From: Erythrobacter sp. SDW2
GTDB taxonomy: Bacteria; Pseudomonadota; Alphaproteobacteria; Sphingomonadales; Sphingomonadaceae
Reading direction: 5' to 3'
NCBI RefSeq assembly: GCF_021431965.1
Contig: NZ_CP090370.1
Coordinates: forward strand, 2,232,001-2,296,000
Length of the DNA stretch: 64,000 nt
Position 1 is the stretch's first letter; every line of letters starts with the position of its first letter. Position numbers and translations under genes: made by a program. This document shows, piece by piece, positions 17,044 through 24,714 of this stretch. The notes under the pieces are model-generated. The model was not told the DNA's origin and did no database searches. It saw only the letters and a program-made list of their open reading frames with translations.

Positions 17044-18041
17044 AAGCCCTTAGATCACACGCCGTTGGCGGGCCTGAAACACTGACACTCGACGAGATCG
17101 ACGCACCGGTGCCCGGCAAGGGCGAGGTGCTGGTGGCGGTCAAGGCCTGCGCCATCAACTTCCCCGACACACTGATCATTCGCGACATGTACCAGTTCAA
17201 GCCGCCGCGACCCTTCGCGCCCGGCGGCGAGATCTCCGGTGTGGTCGAAGCGGTCGGCGAAGGAGTCGAAGGTTTCAAGGTCGGGGACAAAGTACTGGGC
17301 GGTACCGGCAACGGCGGGCTGGCCGAGAAGGTCATCATGCCGGCTGCGCGCCTGTTTCCGGTACCCGAAGGCGTGCCGTTCGAGAAGGCGGCTTCGCTGC
17401 TGATGACCTATGGCACCACCATCCATGGCCTGAAGGACCGCGGCCATATCAAGACTGGCGATACCGTGCTGGTGCTGGGCGCTGCGGGCGGCGTTGGTCT
17501 GTCGGCGGTCGAGCTCGCCAAGGCTTTCGGCGCGCGTGTCGTTGCCGCCGTGTCGAGCGAAGCCAAGGGCGAAGTGGCCCGCAAGGCCGGGGCCGACGAG
17601 GTCGTGATCTACCCGCGCGAGGCGATGGACAAGGACGCCTCCAAAGCGCTCGCCAATGCGTTCAAGGAAGCCTGCGGCCCCGAGGGTGCCAATATCGTCT
17701 ATGACATCGTCGGCGGGCAGTATTCCGAACCGGCGCTGCGTGCGATCGCGTGGGAGGGACGCTTTCTGGTGGTCGGCTTCCCCGCCGGGATCGCCAAGAT
17801 GCCGCTCAACCTGACGCTTCTCAAAAGCTGTGACATCGCCGGCGTGTTCTGGGGTGCCTTCACCGCGCGCGAGCCGGTCAAGTACCGTGAACAGGTGCAG
17901 GAACTGTTCGACCTGATGCGGGCCGGCAAGATCGATCCGCTGGTGAGCGAGACCTTCCCGCTCGAACGCGGAGCCGATGCCATCGCCAAGCTGGAAAACC
18001 GCGAGGCCGTGGGCAAGCTCGTCGTGACCATGGGAGACTGA
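17040..18041 (+). CDS. NADPH:quinone oxidoreductase-like MDR-family protein
   Basis: 333 aa from the ATG at 17040, which overlaps leuD by 4 bp; a start 30 bp upstream would lie inside leuD. Zinc-free medium-chain dehydrogenase of the quinone oxidoreductase group: N-terminal GroES-like domain ([29 protein letters not shown]), Rossmann motif [21 protein letters not shown] near residue 145, and no catalytic zinc cysteine set. The true substrate may be a quinone or an enal. Why it is coupled to leuD is not clear. Confidence 0.88.
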   Translation: MKALRSHAVGGPETLTLDEIDAPVPGKGEVLVAVKACAINFPDTLIIRDMYQFKPPRPFAPGGEISGVVEAVGEGVEGFKVGDKVLGGTGNGGLAEKVIMPAARLFPVPEGVPFEKAASLLMTYGTTIHGLKDRGHIKTGDTVLVLGAAGGVGLSAVELAKAFGARVVAAVSSEAKGEVARKAGADEVVIYPREAMDKDASKALANAFKEACGPEGANIVYDIVGGQYSEPALRAIAWEGRFLVVGFPAGIAKMPLNLTLLKSCDIAGVFWGAFTAREPVKYREQVQELFDLMRAGKIDPLVSETFPLERGADAIAKLENREAVGKLVVTMGD

Positions 18042-18044
18042 CCG

Positions 18045-18509
18045 ATGCGGAACTTCGTCTTCCTTGCCGCTTTGGGTACCTTCGCGCTCGGCGTCGCGGC
18101 GCAAGCGCATGAGGACCACCAGCACTCGACAAACCCGCTGGTCGATGCCCGGCAGGGCGGGATGACCATGCTGGTCGCCAATATGGGCGCGCTGAGCCGC
18201 GCCGAGAGCGCGCCCGAGGCCGACGCGATCACCCGCGCCGCCTTCCCGGCCAGCGGCATCGCCGCCTTTGCCCGCTCGCTCCCCGCGCTATTCGCGGCGG
18301 AGACGAAGGACGTTCCCGGCACCCGCAGCCTTCCTGCTGTCTGGGAGGACAGCGAGGGTTTTGGATCGCAAATCGCGGAATTCCAGGCCGCCACCGCCGG
18401 GCTTGAAGCTGCCGCCCGGACGAACGACAAGGCTGCGTTTTCCGAATCCCTTGCGAGAACCAAGGCCGCGTGCCAATCGTGCCATACGGCCTTCCGGGCC
18501 GAGGGCTGA
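18045..18509 (+). CDS. Cytochrome c' / c-556 type (class II) haem protein
   Basis: 154 aa, 3 bp after the oxidoreductase. Signal peptide of about 21 residues ending AQA. The haem-binding site is at the C-terminus (CQSCH at about 146-150), which is the class II arrangement of a four-helix bundle, and the N-terminal helix holds RQGGM with a Met in the axial-ligand region, more like low-spin c-556 than high-spin c'. It acts in the periplasm in electron transfer or NO binding; which one cannot be decided here. Confidence 0.88.
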   Translation: MRNFVFLAALGTFALGVAAQAHEDHQHSTNPLVDARQGGMTMLVANMGALSRAESAPEADAITRAAFPASGIAAFARSLPALFAAETKDVPGTRSLPAVWEDSEGFGSQIAEFQAATAGLEAAARTNDKAAFSESLARTKAACQSCHTAFRAEG

Positions 18510-18548
18510 CACCGCCCTCCCCCGCAACAACGATCCAGGACTGAACCA

Positions 18549-18872
18549 ATGACCGATTTCAAGGACCGCGAACGCGCCGAGGAAGCCAAGTTCGCGATGG
18601 ACGAAGACACCGCCTTCAAGGTCGCGGCTCGCCGCAATCGCCTGCTCGGGCAGTGGGCTGCCGCGAAGATGGGGCTCAACGAAGAAGAGACCACATCCTA
18701 CGCCACTTCCGTCGTCCAGGCCGATTTCGAGGAAGCGGGCGACGAGGACGTGATCCGCAAGGTGCTGGGCGACCTGACCACTGCCGGGGTCGAGATCGAC
18801 GAAGCCGGTGTCCGCGCCGCGCTCGAGGAAATGGCCGTCGAGGCCCGCCGTCAGTTCATGGCCGGAAGCTGA
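18549..18872 (+). CDS. F1FO-ATPase inhibitor zeta subunit (DUF1476)
   Basis: 107 aa. DUF1476 proteins are the zeta subunit first found in Paracoccus, which blocks ATP hydrolysis by the F1 motor through its N-terminal helix. Typical motifs: N-terminal FKDRERAEEAKFAMDED, then FKVAARRNRLLGQWAA near residue 28 and a four-helix body. It is 39 bp after the cytochrome gene and 10 bp before bolA. No atp genes are in the window. Confidence 0.92.
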   Translation: MTDFKDRERAEEAKFAMDEDTAFKVAARRNRLLGQWAAAKMGLNEEETTSYATSVVQADFEEAGDEDVIRKVLGDLTTAGVEIDEAGVRAALEEMAVEARRQFMAGS

Positions 18873-18882
18873 GGCTCATCCC

Positions 18883-19116
18883 ATGCCCATGAGTGGTGCA
18901 GAAATCGAAGGCATGATCACTGCCGCGTTGCCCGGTGCGGTGGTGGAGATGAGCGACCTTGCCGGTGACAACAATCACTGGGCGGCAAAGGTCACTGCCC
19001 CGCAGTTCGCCGGCAAGACCCGCGTGCAGCAGCACAAGCTGGTCTACGACGCCCTTGGCGGGCGCATGGGCGGCGTGCTCCACGCCTTGCAACTGACCAC
19101 CGCCGTGCCCAAGTGA
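18883..19116 (+). CDS. BolA family protein
   Basis: 77 aa from the ATG at 18883 (a second Met two codons later is also possible). BolA/Grx4-type partner in iron and Fe-S homeostasis. The class II KH-like fold is recognisable from DNNHWAAKVTAPQFAGKTRVQQHKLVYDALGG, with the conserved His in the HKLVY motif; the Cys seen in some members is absent. Together with grxD 33 bp downstream it forms the classic BolA-monothiol glutaredoxin pair, whose products bind a shared 2Fe-2S cluster. Confidence 0.93.
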   Translation: MPMSGAEIEGMITAALPGAVVEMSDLAGDNNHWAAKVTAPQFAGKTRVQQHKLVYDALGGRMGGVLHALQLTTAVPK

Positions 19117-19149
19117 GGGGCTGACACTTTTTCATCAGGGAACGGGACC

Positions 19150-19479
19150 ATGTCCGATACCAACACCCGCATCGCCGATATCGTCGGCAGCAACGACGTC
19201 GTGCTGTTCATGAAGGGCACCCCGCTGTTCCCGCAATGCGGTTTCTCCAGCCGCGCGGTGGCGATCCTCGACCATTGCGGCGTCGCCTACGAAAGCATCG
19301 ATGTGTTGCAGGACATGGAAATCCGCCAGGGGATCAAGGAATACTCCGACTGGCCGACCATCCCGCAGCTCTATGTGAAGGGCGAATTCGTTGGCGGCAG
19401 CGACATCATGATGGAAATGTTCGAAGCCGGCGAACTGCAGCAGATGCTGGACGAGAAAGCCGTCGCCCGCGCCAGCTGA
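19150..19479 (+). CDS. grxD: Monothiol glutaredoxin, Grx4 type
   Basis: 109 aa. The CGFS active site is at Cys30, with the GSH-binding WPTIPQLYV and GGSDI motifs. CGFS glutaredoxins carry or transfer 2Fe-2S clusters and signal iron status with BolA, encoded just upstream. Length matches E. coli GrxD (115 aa). A strong terminator follows at 19501. Confidence 0.95.
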   Translation: MSDTNTRIADIVGSNDVVLFMKGTPLFPQCGFSSRAVAILDHCGVAYESIDVLQDMEIRQGIKEYSDWPTIPQLYVKGEFVGGSDIMMEMFEAGELQQMLDEKAVARAS

Positions 19480-19500
19480 ACTTCTCTCTTGTCGCCGGAA

Positions 19501-19535
19501 ACGAAAAGGCCCGCTCGATTGGCGGGCCTTTTTCG
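19501..19535 (+). terminator. Rho-independent terminator after grxD
   Basis: Stem of GGCCCGC (19508-19514) with GCGGGCC (19522-19528), six-base loop, flanked by an A-run on the left and followed by TTTTT at 19529-19533. It ends the rightward run of genes that finishes with grxD. Confidence 0.9.
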
Positions 19536-19549
19536 TGCGGGTCTTCGGG

Positions 19550-19582
19550 GAGGCGGGGTCGGGAGACCAGTGACCCCGCCTC
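19550..19582. repeat. Perfect 11-bp stem-loop, possible back-up terminator
   Basis: GAGGCGGGGTC (19550-19560) pairs perfectly with GACCCCGCCTC (19572-19582) around an 11-base loop. No U-run follows on either strand, so it is not a standard terminator. It lies 15 bp after the grxD terminator and may block 3' decay or act as a second stop. Confidence 0.6.
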
Positions 19583-19681
19583 GTTTCGAAGACTTTCGTC
19601 GGGGTACGTGGGTAACTTTGCATACCGCGTGCCAGTTTGCGAAAGCCGCGAATTTCCGAGAATCAGGATGGTAAACGCACC

Positions 19682-19703
19682 TTTCACAATTCCGATTGTG
19701 TAA
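19682..19703. promoter_or_regulatory. Operator-like palindrome upstream of the Nudix gene
   Basis: CACAAT, four bases, ATTGTG (19685-19700) is a perfect dyad, extended by further matches at the TT and AA on the two sides. It sits 78 bp before the Nudix start in a promoter-sized gap. The shape suits a dimeric HTH repressor or CRP-like factor; no regulator is named by the sequence. Confidence 0.4.
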
Positions 19704-19777
19704 AGTGGCCCGACACCCTCGGCAGCAGCGGCAAATGGCACCTTGGCAAGTGAGCCCGCCCACGCCAGAACAGTTGC

Positions 19778-20563
19778 ATGAGCGAACCGAACGAGACTCC
19801 GCAATCAGAGGGCATCCCTGCCGCCACCGTCGTTATCTTCCGCAATGGTCCGGCAGGTTCCCCGCCCGAAATCCTGATGACGGTGCGCTCGCGCAACATG
19901 GTCTTTGCCGGGGGGATGGCGGTATTTCCCGGCGGTCGGGTCGATCCGGCCGATTTCGCGCTGGCCAAGGCGGTCGACACGACGCTCGACCTGGACGAGG
20001 CCGCGCACCAGATCGCGGTTGTCCGCGAAACGCTGGAGGAAACCGGGCTGGCGGTCGGTCTGGTGGGCGAGCTGACCGCCGAAAGCGCCGCTGCGGCCCG
20101 CGCGCTGCTGCTGGAACTGGGCGAGCTCGCACCCGTACTCGATGAATTCGGCTGGTCGCTCGATCTCGCCCAACTGACGCCATTTGCCCGGTGGTTCCCC
20201 AAGAACGAACGCATCCCTCGCGTTTATGACACCCGTTTCTATCTCGCCGACCTTGGCACCGGCGCGGTCGATATCGCGGTCGACAATTCGGAAAACACCC
20301 ACCTGTTCTGGACAAGCGCCCAAGGCGCACTCGACATGGCCGAGACAGGCGAGATCAAGCTGATCTTCCCGACCCGCCGCAACCTGGAGCGGCTGGCGCT
20401 GTTCGGTTCATTCGCCGAGGCCAAGACGCAGGCCGAGGCGATCCCGGTTCGCACCATCACCCCGTACATGGGCGAACGCGGCGGCAAAGGCTGGCTCGAA
20501 ATCGGGGCAGAACATGGATACCCGGTGACTGGGGAGCCGCTTGATGAGGTGATGCGGGGCTAA
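19778..20563 (+). CDS. Nudix hydrolase (NUDT19-like, possible CoA pyrophosphatase)
   Basis: 261 aa. A Nudix box in its long-loop form is visible: GGRVDPADF, an insert, then RETLEETGLAVGL (about residues 48-90), with the REXXEE core intact. The early segment FAGGMAVFPGGRVDP resembles the NUDT7/NUDT19 CoA-diphosphatase group. Substrate is not certain; the size fits that group. It stands alone between the grxD terminator and the tRNA gene. Confidence 0.85.
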   Translation: MSEPNETPQSEGIPAATVVIFRNGPAGSPPEILMTVRSRNMVFAGGMAVFPGGRVDPADFALAKAVDTTLDLDEAAHQIAVVRETLEETGLAVGLVGELTAESAAAARALLLELGELAPVLDEFGWSLDLAQLTPFARWFPKNERIPRVYDTRFYLADLGTGAVDIAVDNSENTHLFWTSAQGALDMAETGEIKLIFPTRRNLERLALFGSFAEAKTQAEAIPVRTITPYMGERGGKGWLEIGAEHGYPVTGEPLDEVMRG

Positions 20564-20580
20564 GCTCGAGGCCGGAAAAT

Positions 20581-20657
20581 TGGCGCGCCCGGCAGGACTC
20601 GAACCTGCAACTCCAAGCTTAGAAGGCTCGTGCTCTATCCAGTTGAACTACGGGCGC
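20581..20657 (-). tRNA. tRNA-Arg (anticodon TCT)
   Basis: Reading the minus strand, the acceptor arm GCGCCCG (20657-20651) pairs with CGGGCGC (20591-20585), followed by discriminator G and an encoded CCA at the 3' end. The anticodon loop CTTCTAA gives TCT, reading AGA/AGG arginine codons, which are rare in GC-rich genomes. The T-arm has GGTTCGAGTCC. 77 nt including CCA. Confidence 0.97.
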
Positions 20658-20717
20658 GCGCTGGGGGCCTGTTAGCGCGCTTTTCGGTGCGGCAAAACAG
20701 CGATAAGGCGCTGGGCC

Positions 20718-21596
20718 ATGGAAAACAGCGCTCCAGCCGATCCCGCCGCCGCGTTTGACCGCGATTCGACCGACGGCATCGTCGCCACCAGCCGTGCGCC
20801 GGTGACCTTCCGCCATTACGATCTCGTGATGGCGGCCTTCGTTGCGATCCTGCTGCTGTCGAACATCATCGGCGCGGCCAAGCTGACTTATGTGGATGTG
20901 CCGTTCTGGCCAGAAGGCTGGTGGCCTGCACCCGATGGAATCTTCATCTACGGCGCGGGCATCCTGTTCTTCCCGTTGGGCTATGTTATCGGTGACGTGC
21001 TGACCGAGATCTACGGCTTCGCCAAGGCGCGTCGCGTGATCTGGGTGGGGACAGCGGCAATGCTGTTCCTCGCCTTCATGTCATATGTCGTCACCGCCCT
21101 GCCTGCCTTCGACGGGTGGGAGTGCAGCGCGAGCGGCTTCGGCGGCCCTCGCCCGCTCACCTCCAGTGCCGATCCGGCGATAACCGGTGGCGCAATTTGC
21201 CAGCAGACCTATGAAAGCGTGTTCGGCAGCACATGGCGGATCGTCGTCGCATCGATCACCGCCTTCTGGGCTGGCGAGTTCGTCAATTCCTTCGTGATGG
21301 CAAAGATGAAGGTCTGGACCAAGGGCCGCGCGCTATGGACCCGCACCATCGGCTCGACCTTTGTCGGCCAGGGCGTCGACAGCCTGATCTTCTACCCGGT
21401 CGCCTTCTATGGCATCTGGACTACCGAAGCGGTCCTGACCGTGATGGTCACCAACTGGGCACTGAAGGTGGTATGGGAAGCGGTGCTGACCCCGGTGACC
21501 TATTTGGTTGTGAACCGCCTCAAGGCGGCGGAAGGTGTCGATCTCTACGACATCGACACCGATTTCTCGCCCTTCTCGACCACCAAGGTGCGCTGA
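20718..21596 (+). CDS. yhhQ: Queuosine precursor transporter (YhhQ/DUF165)
   Basis: 292 aa inner-membrane protein of the VUT family that imports preQ0/preQ1 for tRNA queuosine modification. About six to seven spans; family marks are SNIIGAAKL near the first span, GYVIGDVLTEIYGF near residue 90, and the late region with FVGQGVDSLIFYPVAF and NWALKVVWEAVLTPVTY. The N-terminal 30 residues are a variable soluble extension. It is longer than E. coli YhhQ (221 aa) because of the N-terminus and a Cys-containing loop at about 130-165. Confidence 0.92.
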   Translation: MENSAPADPAAAFDRDSTDGIVATSRAPVTFRHYDLVMAAFVAILLLSNIIGAAKLTYVDVPFWPEGWWPAPDGIFIYGAGILFFPLGYVIGDVLTEIYGFAKARRVIWVGTAAMLFLAFMSYVVTALPAFDGWECSASGFGGPRPLTSSADPAITGGAICQQTYESVFGSTWRIVVASITAFWAGEFVNSFVMAKMKVWTKGRALWTRTIGSTFVGQGVDSLIFYPVAFYGIWTTEAVLTVMVTNWALKVVWEAVLTPVTYLVVNRLKAAEGVDLYDIDTDFSPFSTTKVR

Positions 21597-21605
21597 CTTG
21601 GCAAC

Positions 21606-21634
21606 GAAAAAGGGCCGACCCGAAGGCCGGCCCT
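21606..21634 (-). terminator. Terminator at the yhhQ / TonB-receptor junction
   Basis: AGGGCCGACC (21611-21620) and GGCCGGCCCT (21625-21634) form a ten-base stem with one mismatch around CGAA. On the minus strand the stem is followed by TTTTT, so it terminates the leftward TonB-receptor gene; the rightward tail is only weakly T-rich. Confidence 0.8.
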
Positions 21635-21659
21635 TCTCCTCTCCCTGACGTCTATCGCG

Positions 21660-24557
21660 TCAGAATTCGATGCCTGCCGCGATGCCGTAGCGACGCGGAT
21701 CGAGCGTGAAGATGTTGGTGAACAGACCCGACGATGCATCGGTGACATAAAGGCCGGTGACCGAGTCGCTGTCGAAGATGTTCTGGACGAATGCGCGGAC
21801 ATACCACTTGTTGTCCGGGCCATTTAGCTGGATCTGGGCGTTCGCCTGGACGAACGGTTCGATCCGGTTGACCCGGCCGTTGAAGATGTTGCCGTACTGC
21901 TCGCCGGTGTATGCCAAGTCGAAGCGCGGAACCAGCGACATGCCATTGTCGAAGTCGGCGGTGTACTGGACACCGACCGAAGCCTTCATCTCCGGAGCCT
22001 GGGGCAGCTTGTTACCCTTCAGGTTCACTTCGACACCCGGGCTCAGCACCTGGATGCCACCAAAGGCGGCACCGATCGCCGCCGCCTGTGCGGTCAGCAC
22101 GTTACAGATGCTGAAAGCGCCGGAGGACGCGATGTTGCCGTCGGCCGGGAACTCGGTCGTGCCCTGCAGGCCCAGTCCCGGATTGATCGCATTGACGAAG
22201 GCATCAGGGCCGCCCGGGGCAGCCCCCGTGACCGCGCACAGCGCACCGTTGGTGATGTCCTTGATGATGACCGCGTTGGCATCGCCACCGCCCGGATCAC
22301 GCGGGTTGGAGAAGAACTGATCCCCGGCAACCTCGGCATTGAGGTAGCTGAAGTTCATATTGATCAACCAGTTCGGGTTGGGAGCGATGAGACTTTCGAG
22401 CTCCACGCCCCAGACCTTGGCATCGATGGTATCGTTGACCGAGGTCCGGGCGATAATACGGCTCAGCTGCAGGCCCTTGTAATCATAGTAGAATGCCGTC
22501 GCGTTCAGCTGCAGCGCGCCATTGGCGAAGGTGTTCTTGCTACCGATTTCGAAGGCATTGATCGTTTCCGGTCCGAAGCTTTCCGGCACGGCGAAGATCG
22601 GCTGCAACGGCGGGTTGATACCACCCGACTTGTAGCCACGCGAGAACGAAGCATACAGGATGTTGTCCGGCGTGATCTGGTAGTCGAGCACTGCGCGACC
22701 GGTAATCTCGTTGAACGCCACCGCGCGTTCCTGCCACAACTGGTTGCCTGGCGTGCCAGGATCGGCATCGAAGCTGCCGACGAAGGGCGACGCGAAAGGA
22801 TCACCATTGTTGCTGTAAGGATTGAGGAAGCTCGCAAGTGTCGAACGCGCCCGCACGGTCTTCTTGTCATCATTGTAGCGCAGGCCGAGAGTAAGCTTCA
22901 GCTGGTCCGAAATGTCCCAGTACGCTTCCCCGAAGATACCGTAGCTCTTGAGCGTGAAATCGTCGGTGTTGTTGCGGAAGAACGAAGTCGCAAGATAGCT
23001 CGGCGGAAGTCCTGCACCCAGCGAAGTGAACGAGCCCAGAACGCTGACGACATAGTCGATCGCAAAAGCGTTCACGTAATAGCTGTTCTCGCTCAGATGC
23101 GCATCGGCATAGGTCGCGCCCAGCAGGAAGTTGAACGGTCCGTCAAAATCCGAGCTGACGATCGCTTCGACCGACCACGCATCATTGTCGGAATTGGAGC
23201 GGTCGAACTGGGTGCCGTCAGGTGTACACAGGCGCGACCCTTCGAAAGCGCCGGTGTTGTCCAGATTGGTTTCCGACACGCACAATTCGTTGCCGTTGAA
23301 CAGGGCTTGCACGATCGGCTGGAAGTAGGAAGCTACGGCAGGCCCGACAGCGAGCGGATTGGCGAAGGTGTTCAGTGTCGCGAACGCCACTGCCTCGTTT
23401 GGAATCTGCCCCACACCGTTGTTGTAGTCCTGCCGGGAATCGACCCGCGCCTTCTGGTAGATCCCCGAAAGCGAAAGGTTGATCGCCCCGAAGTTGTGAT
23501 CGATCAGTGCCTGCAACTGGAGTTCGTCCGAGAAGTACTCGGGCGTGAACTGCGTGCTGACCTTGCGTACATCGGGAGATTCGACGAAGTTTGCGTAGGC
23601 GTCAGGACCGTACAGACTGTTGAGACCGAAGGTCGCCGGAATACCGTTCAGCGCCAGGAACTCACGCGATCCCAGCGTGCCGGTGAAGGTCGAATTCGCG
23701 TTGGTCTTCGCAAAATCGCGGCGATTGTTCAGACAGCCGAGAACACCGGTCGGGTCGCGCTGGCACTGCTGCTTCTGGATACGCATGCGATTGTCTTCTT
23801 CACGGAAGTAATATCCCATGAGATCGATCGTGGTATCCGGACCCGGCTCGAACCGGAGCGAACCACGAATGGCATACATCTCGCGGTCGTCGATATCCTG
23901 GCCGTTGAATGTGTTGGTCGTATAGCCATCACGCTTGAGATAGAAGCCGGCGATACGGGCGCCGATGCTCTCGCCAATGGGCAGGTTGACCATGCCCTTG
24001 GCGGTGATGCTGTTGTAGTTGCCGTACTGGAATTCCGCCTTGGCGCCGAAGCCGGAGAGATCCGGCTTGGCCGTCACGACGTTGACCACGCCCGAGGTCG
24101 CGTTGCGGCCGAACAGGGTACCCTGCGGGCCGCGCAACACTTCGATGCGCTCAAGGTCGAAGTATTCGGTTTCGAACAGGCGGGTACCGAACAGTGGCGA
24201 TCCGTTGGTGTGGATCGCGGTCGCGCTGTCGCAGGACACGCCGACGCAGAGGTCGCCGATGCCGCGGATGGTAAAGCTCGAACCGGTGAAATTGCCCTTG
24301 GTAAAGGAGACGTTCGGGAGCGTCAGCTGCAGGTCGCTGGCATTTTCGATCTGCTGCGCTTCGAGCGCTTCGGCCGAAAAGGCGCTGACCGCGATAGGCA
24401 CTTCCTGCAGGCTTTGCGCCTGGCGCTGTGCGGTCACGACGATGACCGGCGTCGCGCCTTGCTGCGGCACTTGCGGTTCATCGGTGTCCTGAGCGTAGGC
24501 GGGTACAGCGATCGCACCGGCACAGATGCCGGCCATCAGGGAAGCCCTGATCCTCAT
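21660..24557 (-). CDS. TonB-dependent outer-membrane receptor
   Basis: 965 aa from the ATG at 24557, behind ribosome site GGAGAAA; the upstream in-frame codons do not give a signal peptide. Signal peptide of about 23 residues ending AYA, then plug domain (VIVVTAQRQAQSLQEVPIAVSAF, later RIEVLRGPQGTLFGRNATSG) and a long 22-strand barrel ending in the aromatic C-terminal Phe. This fits the sphingomonad receptor group often used for plant or aromatic compounds; the substrate cannot be read off. The plug carries an extra Cys pair (GDLCVGVSCDS) seen in some of these receptors. The promoter lies in the gap 24558-24714. Confidence 0.93.
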   Translation of the reverse strand: MRIRASLMAGICAGAIAVPAYAQDTDEPQVPQQGATPVIVVTAQRQAQSLQEVPIAVSAFSAEALEAQQIENASDLQLTLPNVSFTKGNFTGSSFTIRGIGDLCVGVSCDSATAIHTNGSPLFGTRLFETEYFDLERIEVLRGPQGTLFGRNATSGVVNVVTAKPDLSGFGAKAEFQYGNYNSITAKGMVNLPIGESIGARIAGFYLKRDGYTTNTFNGQDIDDREMYAIRGSLRFEPGPDTTIDLMGYYFREEDNRMRIQKQQCQRDPTGVLGCLNNRRDFAKTNANSTFTGTLGSREFLALNGIPATFGLNSLYGPDAYANFVESPDVRKVSTQFTPEYFSDELQLQALIDHNFGAINLSLSGIYQKARVDSRQDYNNGVGQIPNEAVAFATLNTFANPLAVGPAVASYFQPIVQALFNGNELCVSETNLDNTGAFEGSRLCTPDGTQFDRSNSDNDAWSVEAIVSSDFDGPFNFLLGATYADAHLSENSYYVNAFAIDYVVSVLGSFTSLGAGLPPSYLATSFFRNNTDDFTLKSYGIFGEAYWDISDQLKLTLGLRYNDDKKTVRARSTLASFLNPYSNNGDPFASPFVGSFDADPGTPGNQLWQERAVAFNEITGRAVLDYQITPDNILYASFSRGYKSGGINPPLQPIFAVPESFGPETINAFEIGSKNTFANGALQLNATAFYYDYKGLQLSRIIARTSVNDTIDAKVWGVELESLIAPNPNWLINMNFSYLNAEVAGDQFFSNPRDPGGGDANAVIIKDITNGALCAVTGAAPGGPDAFVNAINPGLGLQGTTEFPADGNIASSGAFSICNVLTAQAAAIGAAFGGIQVLSPGVEVNLKGNKLPQAPEMKASVGVQYTADFDNGMSLVPRFDLAYTGEQYGNIFNGRVNRIEPFVQANAQIQLNGPDNKWYVRAFVQNIFDSDSVTGLYVTDASSGLFTNIFTLDPRRYGIAAGIEF

Positions 24558-24617
24558 AGATTTTCTCCTCTCCCTAGTGCCGCTTTTCCGCAGCATCTGG
24601 GTAAGGAAACTAAACCG

Positions 24618-24628
24618 GAATACGTATG
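24618..24628. promoter_or_regulatory. Candidate LacI-type operator upstream of the TonB receptor
   Basis: GGAATACGTATG lies about 62 bp before the receptor start. Its core ATACGTAT is an eight-base palindrome with a central CG, and eleven of twelve bases equal the motif GGTATACGTATG at 54994-55005 in front of the glucan operon. Candidate site for one of the two LacI regulators further right; not proven. Confidence 0.35.
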
Positions 24629-24714
24629 CCTTGCAACAGGATTGCGCGTTTGTCCGCATTTTGTGGGTTTTCGGTTACTGCCGCTCAAAGCCAGGAGCTG
24701 TGGGTCGATGCCGT

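Noticed and set aside
19550-19582. Second stem-loop after grxD as a standard terminator
   Set aside because: No U-run follows on either strand; listed only as a stem-loop.
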